Below are positions 54,801-64,000 of a stretch of DNA of 64,000 nucleotides, piece by piece (position 1 is the stretch's first letter; each line of letters opens with the position of its first letter). Where the stretch lies: NCBI GenBank assembly GCA_002205965.3, contig NADL03000697.1, positions 496,001 to 560,000 on the forward strand, given 5' to 3'. The notes beneath the pieces are model-generated. The model searched no databases. It was not told the origin of the DNA and saw only the letters and a program-made list of their open reading frames with translations. A program made the translations under genes and the position numbers. The DNA is from Kappaphycus alvarezii. Taxonomy: Eukaryota > Rhodophyta > Florideophyceae > Gigartinales > Solieriaceae.

Positions 54801-56839
54801 TAAATAGACGTGCAGTTGTACTCTATGTGCTGTAACCAAATACAGCACTATTCATTTATATTTTAGTGCGTTAGATGAGCTGGTCCCTGTATCACACTCT
54901 GTTAGCATAGTATTATCTTTCTTGTGTATAATGGTCTGCGATAACTAAGACCTTGTTGATAAAGAGTAACAACATACGGACAATTACCATAACTATTGTG
55001 CAGCATGTTAGGGCCGCAGAAATAATATAATGGATTTTGATTCAATTTAAGTTTGTCTAACACCTACTGAATTCCAAGTCTCATTTGCTCCGACGAGGCT
55101 CCTTGTTCGCTCGAGAACTGAGTTCGAAAAATGTCTGAAGACAAAGTTGGCATTACGAGTTTGGGTTTGAACCCTAGACGCCAATAACTTCTAGTTATGG
55201 GCCAACGAAATGGAGATTATGCTCTGAGGAAAAGGGCTACTGAATTACGTTGTGGATTCTTCAAAAAATTCAAGATCCGCTGAATTAGAGCAGGGTCCCG
55301 AAATAGAAGGGAGACAAAGGGAATCTGCTTTGACATATATAATTATGTCCATTATTCCATTATGTGAGGAACCTGTGCTAGGATTTCAAGATACAAAGTT
55401 AATTTGGGAGACGCTTCGTGATATGTACCAAATGGTGTCTGAAGCCTCTATCGATGCTAAGCTATCAGCACTACAACATACATCAATAGATTTGTCTGCG
55501 TCAATTATTGAATATGCCAATAGAACTGAGACCATAGTGAATGAACTGGCAGCAATTATCCACAGTATGTCCCCACTTGAGAACAAAAGAGAACTTTTAC
55601 GTGGGGTTACATCGGATTTTTCTGTCACAGCTCAAATTATTGGAGTGACCGAAAAGACGTATAAGCATGCAGTGGCAGAATTAGTAGTAGCCGAATCTGC
55701 AATGTGCAAAGTTCCATGTAGCCAAGCCCTAGTAACAAAGCTAAAAGGTCCAGAACAGGGTCTTTTTATTCTCAAACTGCGGAAGACGTGGTCACGTTGC
55801 AAAAAAGTATCGTCATAGTCCGGCCGAGTCGATGTATAAAAAACGATGGTCTCGAAATTATTCAGACAAGAAAAAATATACAGGCCCAAAACATGGAAAG
55901 AAAGAGGAGACCAAAGTAGCAATGATTACCTTATTTAAAAATACTGTCGGTAATATTCCGAGCTCAATGGTAATGCGGAAAAGTATGGATAAATCATCTA
56001 AATTGATGATGTGCACAGGGTGTATTTTTCACCTCACCAATAATAGTTCCAAATTTGCATCTTTCAAAAGAAGAGAGAATTCCAATAACTGGTTAATAAG
56101 GAAACAATAAGGACAGAAGGAGTGGGTCCTGTTAATCTATGAACTACCATAGGAAGTCGTCGAGTGCAAATTGTTTTCAATGATGTTACATATGCTCCTC
56201 AGATTTTGAATAAGCTATTGGCAGTATCACAAATCCATAAGAAGGGATTTAAAATTATTTTCGAAAGTGATGATGAAAAATCAATCGGAGGCGTGTGTTA
56301 TGTGAAGGACCAGTCAACAAATGAGGCAAAGTTGCTTCCTAAGGAGAACAGTAATAGAATTTATGAATCAATAATATCTGTTGAGTGGGAGGCCGAAGTT
56401 GAAGCCCATGTATTCAAAAGAGTTTCTGAGAACCAATATGTAATTACGGCATAAAAGACTTGGCTATTCTAACGATACTACTATCGAGCGATCAATATCA
56501 ATATCATAGGGCAATGGCACTGTAAGTGGGAGAATAGGATACTTTATAAGAGCTATACTGAAGTAAGGTATGTACAAGTTTACTTGGTGGCACATGTGTA
56601 TGTAATGTACACGTGGTAAAGCAAAGAGTAGAAAACTCTCTAGTGTAGTGTTTTGCACACAATGTACTAGTGTCAGGTGTGGAACTTTACTTCTTACTTT
56701 TCTTCGTACTGTTCTTCTTAGTGCACTTCTTACGGTACTTGAGTTCATGTAGTAAGAGTCGGCTATGATAATCATTTTCATAATTACACCGCTCGGTTCT
56801 CTCTACAGTAGGTATAGTAGAAGGCTGGCTGCACCCACT

Positions 56840-57310
56840 GGCTGCATTCTACTGCTGCAGCTCATGGCTGCATTAATATGTTCCATTCTTGGCTGCATCT
56901 GGCAAGAGATATTTGAATCTATAATGCGTATGAGGATTCTAGTTATGATTATAGTTTTTTTCCGGCCGCATTTCAAATCAGATATGCAACTCTATAGTAC
57001 CTATGATGTTTCCAATTATGATTAAGATTCGTCCGATCTGCATCCTCCAGCTGCATCCAGAATTACATGTGACTCTATAGTATGTGTGAGTTGCGTAGTT
57101 ATGTTAAAAGTTATCCGACTGCATCCTCCGACTGAATCCAGGAACAAATATGTGACTCAGTAACACGAATGAGGTGCCTAGTTATGATTACGGTTTATCC
57201 GGCTGATTCCTCTGGCTGCATTACAGATGCGACGCTTTATTTTATAATATATATGAGGATTCTAGTCACATCTACGGGCCTAGTTGCACTTTATGGCTGC
57301 ATTTGCAACG
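56840..57310. repeat. Degenerate tandem repeat, period about 80 bp
   Basis: Five diverged units share GGCTGCAT..., CTCTATAGTA, ATGAGGATTCTAGTTATGAT and a CCGGCTGCATCC-like block. The ACTCTATAGTA-type anchor recurs near 56918, 56990, 57070, 57155 and 57243 (spacings 72-88). It lies in the foreign part of the copia region. Confidence 0.65.
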
Positions 57311-58869
57311 TTGACTGTATTCTTAAATTGGCATGACCGGCTGAGTCCCGGTTTTTCGGTACAGGAGAATTCAGTTCAGATAGGTTCACAAAATAAGGTA
57401 CTGCATTGATGTTTGTATTGGGCCAAAATGTTTTTCGCGACTTTGCAACTTTGAAAGCAGTTATAAACTTCAAATAGTGTCCGTTAGCATTGGGCATATA
57501 TCTTTCAATCTGCCCAACCGAATGGTTCCGGTTCTGGATTTTGGTAATGCATGAAGTGAGTTGGCGAGTAGCTGTACGGTTTACTTGTGGTCAGAATTTT
57601 AGAATGCTGTCTACATTCTATGTAGCCAAGCCCGCAACGTAGTCCCTCCAAGAAAGTTCTCCACCCGATCCATCTTCCATTACACTACAAATGTATTTCA
57701 ACCCCACACACTCCTCTCCATCCACAGTCACCATTTCACAGGAGCAGTCCCTTTCCCACCATTGCTTCCTTCTACCCTCCTAAGCTTCCTCTACGCTCAC
57801 ATAACAGCTCAAAACTCATAACCTATGCGCACGGAACTCCTTGGGGTCTCCACCGTTTCTCATTGACATATTTCCTTTCTGGTGGTTCGTTTGGGTACAC
57901 ATCGCCCTTATTATCTCCATCTCCACTAGAGGTATGGAAAATCTCTATCAATTTGTGTATATCCACTCTCCGTCGGAGCCTTGCTAGAGCTTCACACCTC
58001 GGCCATCCTGCCCTCTCTCCACCTCAAAACTACATCGTTTCGTCCCAGCGTAATCTCCTATTAGATTGTCAAAATTTTGAAAGTTTTGGTTTAGGTAATC
58101 GTTGGACGAATCAAGTTTGCACGTGAAGTTATATTGCTAGCAAATACGACTTTGCACCACTTGTATTATTGCTCGCACCCAGTCGTATCTTGGAAGCATT
58201 TTCGCCCCATATAGAAATACTCGTTTAACGAATCCTTGTTTCAGAGATTTTTTTGGCACTGGAAGGCCATTGCGGGCCAAAATCATGAAGATAGTTGGAC
58301 GTCTTTCGGGCTAGAAGGTATAGTCATTCGCAGCCTGATCAAACAGGAAAGAAGTAATTAATTACGGAAAGGTGGCGGAAGAGCAGTTTTTAATCGCCAG
58401 TATAGATCAGCTTGTCTTGGAACACTTATCTTTCAACACGGCAGGAACGGATTGCACACGGCGCCACCATTGAAATGTATTCAATGGTTAGGAACGGAGC
58501 CTTCCAGGGAATTAGGCGCAAAAACACTCAAAGGAGAAAGATTCCTGCGTTGGGGTATACTCGGCAGGTCGCATCGTACTCCGATCCGTAAGTAAAGGGA
58601 CACTAGCTAAACAAATCTTCTTGCGTTACCTCACTCGGATATTTTGCAGACTGTATAGACTCCCTCCCTTGGTGGCGCAAGGTTGCTCGTATCATTCATT
58701 TACGAGTACTCCAAATGGACAACCGTCTACAATTTGAAGCAAAATTTGAAGTTTTCAGAATTTTTCAAAAAAAAACACTAGCGGAGAAAACATGCTGGTC
58801 GGTTTCTAAGAGAATATCACGTCACGAATGTCTTGACAGAAATCCCGCTCTGAAAGAAGATCATTCTTC
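57311..58869. other. No gene assigned
   Basis: Short open stretches (about 57291-57497 minus, 57863-58126 plus) without recognisable motifs. This is part of the sequence that interrupts the copia element. Confidence 0.4.
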
Positions 58870-59812
58870 TCAAAGCTTTGCGAAATGGTAATAGCGGGGA
58901 ATATCTCCCTTTCCCTTTCAAGATTTTCTTCGACTCAATATGTACTCAACATCAGCTTACTGCATCCCACACGACTCAGCAAAAGTATGTTGCTGAACAA
59001 GTTAATCTTGCAGTTCTCAACATGGTCCGCTCGATATTACATCATAAGGGGCTTTCGGAACACCTCTGGTCAGAAGCTCCCTCCACCGCTTTTTATTTTG
59101 TTACCTTAGTAATCAACAGCGCTATATCAGATAATGCTACCCCATATCTGGTTTGGACGGTTAAATTTAAAATGTATCCCACCTGTGAGTATATCACAAA
59201 TCTAGTATGTCATCCCTAGAAGAGACATCCAAAAGGTGGACTCCACGAAAAGTGAGTCCCTCATGATGGGTAATCCTTAAAGAATGAAACAGTCAAGCTT
59301 AATAATATCGCGGCGGAAGAAAAGGCTGAATCTCGAGACGTAATATTAAAAGAGTCTCGAAATTCAGAAGTTCAATGTACTCAGAAAATAGTTGATTATT
59401 CCGAGCAAGATAATTTCCCTGTAGAATACAAATACTTACTGTTAGAAAATTTCACGGAGTGCACTGCAGCGCAGAATAATGAGAAAGTAGACGTGTCCCC
59501 GAAAAACGACAATCATCTCTCAATTCAGGATGACCCCTGTGCAGTAACCCGTAGTCGCGCATCTAGACCATACAGGAAGCCAAGTAAGTGGTACCTTCCT
59601 ATCTCCATAGAATATATATCCCTCTGTCCTAATACTGCATCGATCACCTTCTGCATTTCTGCTACATATGAAAATGCTTCTTCTCCGAGAATATCGATTT
59701 CTGAATGCATGAATCAAGAAGAAAAGGACCTATTCCGTGGGCATGGAAGTTTCGGGAGAGAAATCTCCGTAGAGAAGATGCAGCTTAAATATTATATCAT
59801 CACGTAGAAGCA

Positions 59813-61077
59813 GCCCGCATGTAGGGCTACCCGAGGCATTAGCAAGTACTTACATAACCTCATAACTACGCACTTGTCACATTAAATGCTTGTATTTTTT
59901 TGCTTCTGTACCCTTCTTACGATGGTTCTTTCTGAGAGTGCTAGACTACAATGGCATAGGCAGGTTTGCCACCGCACGAAAAGTGATCGAAGCATTTCTC
60001 CAAGCCACATCTGCGGTGGTCGTCACTTGCTTTAGAAGAGGTTCTACCTCACTGGTCCTCTTTTGTTGAAACCACGAGGTCATCTTGATCACAGTAAGCA
60101 CCAAACTCCTGGAGTAGTCCAGGAGTTTGATGCCCAGTGTGCGACACTCAAATGTTTGCCATCTAGACAGTTCTGATCAGAGAGGCCACCTTTCCTATAA
60201 TATCTGCAAAAGTCACGAGAAGGTTCCCAGCCGGAATCTTAGTCCAATAAAGTCCTCAACAAATTTCGACGTCTACCACCTCTGATGATCTGTACACTTG
60301 AGTACGTCGTATACCTGTGCCATTCTGAGCACATATGCGGAACATACACATACGCGACTTGTAAAACTGTACTCGTCACCCGCTTACAGTGTGTAACCGT
60401 ACGTAAAATCACCTCGCAGCAACATGCTGCTCTCTAAGTTAACTCTTTGGCAACCCTTTTGTTCCCAAAACGTCGCATTTACATGTCAAGGAGGCATAAG
60501 GCCTCTTATCAATCTTGCCACCACTATAGAGATCCTGTGAATGCCTCGAAAACTCATAAACACCTCCTCTCAACTACATGACCTAAGCCCAGCAAAGACC
60601 CGAGGCTTTTTTAATACTTGTTCCCTGTTCAGAGGTAAATAACTTATAAGACTTATGCGCCCTTGGACTTTATTTCTGATCAATCTGTTTTTCAGGTTCA
60701 GTTTTCCAGAATTTAATAACCAATTCTTGACCTTAGTCAGCCATAAATATCTCCCTGACTGCTCAATTTCTTAGAATAGCGAGATTTACGCTCAGAAAGG
60801 ATCATTTCTACCGCCGTTTTGACGAGATCATCATTCCAGGCCTTACATCTAATTGCAGTTCCCCTGAAAAACTTATGCAAATTTTTGACCAAAATATTTT
60901 AAACCCAGGTATAATCACATTTACTCGTTTCTTAATAATTTGGGACTCCAGATCATTCCTTTCTCACAATTTTCGTCTAGATACATTGAGATACATACTT
61001 TTCGTAGTTTTATATTTTTATTTAATCTATAAAATAACCTTCAAAGGAGTAAAATCATGTCACAACTTTTCTTCAGA
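59813..61077. other. No gene seen
   Basis: AT-rich, no convincing coding region or repeat that I can recognise. Confidence 0.45.
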
Positions 61078-61311
61078 TCAGTCATAGCCACAAAATATTG
61101 TCCATGTACTGGTCGAATCAGTATGTAGTGAATGTTTTTCATACATATTAAGGGGATAAAACCTTTCATGTCCTGATTCAGTCACCATATTACAATTAAT
61201 TCTCAATATGGTGCACTTGTAGCCAGCAAATTGGACACGGGAGTCCATTTTTACCATTTTCGAATTGGAAGTCATGAAGACCGAGCATGAAGAAAATTCA
61301 AGAACTTCCAA
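61078..61311 (-). other. Unassigned short ORF
   Basis: 78 codons on the minus strand (SKMVKMDSRVQFAGYKC...; ends FCGYD). It lies downstream of, and in the same sense as, the possible CRAL-TRIO piece at 61776-62108, so it might be a later exon of the same gene. No domain is confirmed. Confidence 0.2.
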
Positions 61312-61775
61312 GGATTTCTCAATCCGTTCCCACGTGTGTTAAATGGACGGTCCCGATTCCTGCTATAATCGCAAACCCCCTCGCTTCTATCTCAGCAAAA
61401 ATCTTCGAGATTTCTTTGTAGTCTGAAAATAGACCTCTGTTTGTTTGTTGTTTGTACGCCATGGAAGCCGAGCATCTAGAACCGATAAAAAATGTATTTG
61501 AGTTTAGCGATGTATAAACGTATCGACTGGGTTCAGTAGAAAAACGAGATTGATCTCATTAACCCTGGTTCCGTTTTCTCCGTGGCAACCATAGCAAATG
61601 TATCCTTGAACTTCTATCTGTACCAATAATTTATTTCTTGATCATATCTCATTGATATCCTTTCTCCATCATTCGAAAGTGGTTAAAATACTGTGGTCTC
61701 AATCTGTAGATTCACAAAAGAGACTCGAATATCCTCAGGGCCGTGTCTCAGTAAGACCATACAATAATTCATCTT

Positions 61776-62108
61776 TTATATTTCGAATTTCATTAATCTA
61801 CGTTGCTCTTCCTGCAACAGACAACTGTTAATATAATAGAATCCAGAAATACTATCCGCAGACCCCAATGCGTCAAGTGCCACAGCAGGAATACGAAATC
61901 TCTCCAGAAGATCAGTAAGCATCCCCGTGCCCATCCCTTTGGCATCAATGACAACCTCTAATGACTTAAAGTGGCTACCAGTAGTCCTGTACATGAAATA
62001 TGCGAGAGACCCTTTCATTTCTAGCAAGATGAGTGTATAGAAATATGTACGAGCTGCAAACCTCTTCAAAATCTTATGACGCTGGATTATTTCAATACAG
62101 TATCCCAT
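61776..62108 (-). CDS. Possible CRAL-TRIO (Sec14-like) domain fragment
   Basis: An ATG-started frame of 110 residues. The segment TYFYTLILLEMKGSLAYFMY followed by FKSLEVVIDAKGMGTGMLTD resembles the Sec14/CRAL-TRIO core (a leader helix, then 'vviDlkGm...L'). FYYINSCL further on could match the 'yiINaP' strand. These domains bind phosphoinositides or other lipids. The N-terminal CRAL-TRIO helices and the C-terminal part are absent, so this is at most one exon or a remnant. The resemblance is by eye only. Confidence 0.3.
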   Translation of the reverse strand: MGYCIEIIQRHKILKRFAARTYFYTLILLEMKGSLAYFMYRTTGSHFKSLEVVIDAKGMGTGMLTDLLERFRIPAVALDALGSADSISGFYYINSCLLQEEQRRLMKFEI

Positions 62109-63149
62109 ACTTTTTTTGACAATGACTGTATCAATTATGTGGTCCAGATGCTTACTTTATAGAGAGAAACCAGTAGTGGCCCGGGTCTTTCAATCTCCCC
62201 TTTTCCAAGTCTGATATGCCGAAAAATCCTCTTCACTGGTACTAAATCGTCCACAATACATTGATCACATCTCGCAGTGCCAAATGAAACTTGATCTTCT
62301 ACTTCCATACCAAAAACGTTGATCGATCTTTATAGACCTTCCTCCTTGATCTTCTCCGATAATCATTGCACTAAACTAGAGGTAGTAATATTCTGTCCGA
62401 AGCTTCCAATCCGAATATTTATAGTCTCCTGCAGTTGCTAGCCCATTTCTATAGGAACAAGGCAAACGAGTCCCCGGACTAATGTAGCGGCCGAAGATGC
62501 CGCTACAAAATAGATCTGTTTCTTTTCACTCCTCAAAGAAAGATATACATTTACTTGCTCCTTCCCGTTCTCGTCGCACCTAAGAGCAGCGTTGAAATAT
62601 AAACAATTTGTCAGAAACAGAGCAGTAAGAAGTCGTACCCTTTATCTTCCCAGGGAGGCTGGAATCTCGAATGTCTTCTGGGACGGTCCTTCTGGCTTGT
62701 GAACCTCAATAAATTTCAACTTTTGTTTCCCTAGCATTGGTAAATGAATAGCGTACCCAGCCTGGGTACTCGGGTACCAGAGATAATTTTGAGTCTAGCC
62801 AAAACCATCAAAACCAAGCAAAAATGTTGAAGTAATTTTTAGTAAAAGCTTTTGGAGTTAAAAGTCTTTTGACCAATTGAAAGGTGCAAAGAGAATACAT
62901 TCGACGTGAACATAAGTTTAACTATTCAAATAAGCTACCTGAGCAAAATGATTTATCCAAAATAAAACCAACTAAAGGCGACTTGATACGAATATAGACA
63001 GAACGCTAAACAAAAAAGAGCACCAGAAGCAGAAAATAGAGCAATAAATTGGCTAATGGAGAAGACAGGATACAACCAAATAAAGGGGACCAAGCAATAA
63101 CAACAGCGGAGACAGCCGAAGCAGCTGCTTTAACAGACATGAAGCGGGT
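62109..63149. other. No gene seen
   Basis: No convincing frame. The right half becomes A/G-rich on the plus strand and leads into the repeat at 63170. Confidence 0.4.
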
Positions 63150-63169
63150 AAATGCCGTTAACGGACGAC

Positions 63170-63660
63170 AATAACGCCAGAAATCTTACATTAGTTTTTT
63201 ATGGAGACACAACGGTCAACGACTGCGATCCAAACGACAAAAAGAGGGCGATATCTATACGATTAATGACGAGCAGAGAAAAAAAAGATTTGGGCTATAA
63301 AGGGAACATGGGAGCACAGCAAGACAGGAGAAAGCCAACAAGAGAAAATGAAGACAATGTAAGTACACAGAAATCCTGCAGTATTCCTAGATAGCTATAC
63401 GAAGACAAATGGCTGCGAACCAAGCGATTCGAAAGAGAATACAGCAACAAAAAAGTCAAGACAGCAAAAGGTAATGAAGACTAAACAAGACCACAAAAAA
63501 TCCTACGGAATTTTTGTATAACGATACCGCAGTAAAAGGCTTCGACATTGGCGATTCAAAAGCGGATACAGCAACAAACCCGGAAAAAATAACGATACGA
63601 CGAGAGGCAATTAAAACAAAACAATGTCACAAAGAATTCTAAAGGATTTTTTCTTTAGCG
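63170..63660 (+). repeat. Degenerate repeat with coding-type conservation
   Basis: Three diverged units start near 63183, 63371 and 63498. At peptide level they read N-L-T-L-V-F-Y-G-D-T..., N-P-A-V-F-L-D-S-Y-T... and N-P-T-E-F-L-Y-N-D-T..., each followed by a D-S-K / A-T stretch and a Lys/Gln-rich tail. At DNA level, units 2 and 3 share GCGATTC-AAA and ATACAGCAACAAA. The units lie in different frames, so a decayed repeat protein or a minisatellite is possible. Confidence 0.4.
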
Positions 63661-64000
63661 TGAGTTTGAGAAATTTGAAAATGACCATATGATGGAGACA
63701 AGCTGCACACACGGAAGGTTAAAAAAAGGGACTACAAAGTTAGAGCAGAGTTGTAGCGTTAATCTGGGCCCATAACCTTTTGAAGGGTCTGGGAAAAGCA
63801 GATCGGGGAAGGACTAATGTTGCGGGCTTGGCTGGCGCCGCTTACTCGAAGGACTATCTTTTCTGTATCAAATAATAGTTCATAATGTTTCTCATATAAA
63901 CCAAACACAGTGCAAATCCGCTTCAGCAATAACTAAATCGCTGATTTCCAAATTTTGGTCCATCAAAGAAAACAAATCTAGACTTTTCTGTTAATTTACA

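Larger units (their letters stand above)
54980..59812 (+). mobile_element. Ty1/copia retrotransposon, old, interrupted
   Basis: Parts: a possible primer-binding region near 55003-55018; gag about 55130-55820 (WANEMEIML; ALTYIIMSIIPL; VSEASIDAKLSALQ); pre-integrase segment about 56164-56460 (VTYAPQILNKLLAVSQIHKK); late integrase about 58870-59180 (HQLTASHTTQQ; EQVNLAVLNMVRSIL; LSEHLWSEA); linker and start of RT about 59490-59800 (RPYRKPSKWY; ECMNQEEKDLF). The stretch 56461-58869 is foreign or unrecognised. RT proper is absent. Many breaks; old. The gag resembles that at 30450-30800. Confidence 0.8.

Noticed and set aside
56840-57310. CRISPR-like array
   Set aside because: Units are diverged along their whole length, with no constant repeat and unique spacers, and the genome is eukaryotic.

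Overview
This is a repeat-dominated stretch of a eukaryotic nuclear genome. I see Ty3/Gypsy and Ty1/copia LTR retrotransposons, LINE pieces, a piggyBac DNA transposon, MITE-like inverted repeats, and only a few genes that look like host genes. The host-type genes I can name are a ubiquitin-specific protease with one long frame and no visible intron, and a Pho80/P-U-type cyclin present in two inverted copies. An intron-poor eukaryote with this mix could be a red alga or another protist. Nothing here settles the lineage, so this is a weak inference.

Layout. 1-7230 is a broken minus-strand Ty3 element. 7892-9790 is a LINE fragment split by a 1485-bp solo LTR with a perfect 5-bp target duplication. 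9791-11800 is a nest of short repeats and inverted-repeat elements. 11830-13920 (minus) is the ubiquitin protease gene. 14300-17065 holds more inverted-repeat elements and an LTR remnant. 18314-24640 is a very old plus-strand Ty3 element. 25647-28896 is a broken piggyBac element with a decayed transposase and apparent CTAG target duplications. 29982-32620 is an old copia element. 32621-34145 is another long LTR, followed by LINE pieces and a repeat to 35258. 35584-43100 is a young, nearly complete Ty3 element with two LTRs about 99.6% identical by substitution.

43697-46540 and 50640-54240 are the arms of an inverted duplication carrying the cyclin. Its spacer holds a decayed Ty3 element with a nested 809-bp insertion, and part of an LTR. 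The second arm is also invaded by a copia fragment. 54980-59812 is an old copia element interrupted by foreign sequence. 59813-64000 is mostly unassigned, with one possible CRAL-TRIO (Sec14-like) fragment and a degenerate coding-type repeat.

Three things stand out. First, most of the long LTRs carry a conserved acidic open reading frame inside U3, in the position where MMTV carries sag. Second, the Ty3 polyprotein continues about 360 residues past the integrase as two copies of an unrecognised module of about 110 residues. Third, the piggyBac element seems to have used CTAG rather than TTAA and has a 16-bp perfect palindrome near both ends. In both cyclin copies an LTR lies upstream in the same sense, so LTR-driven expression is possible.
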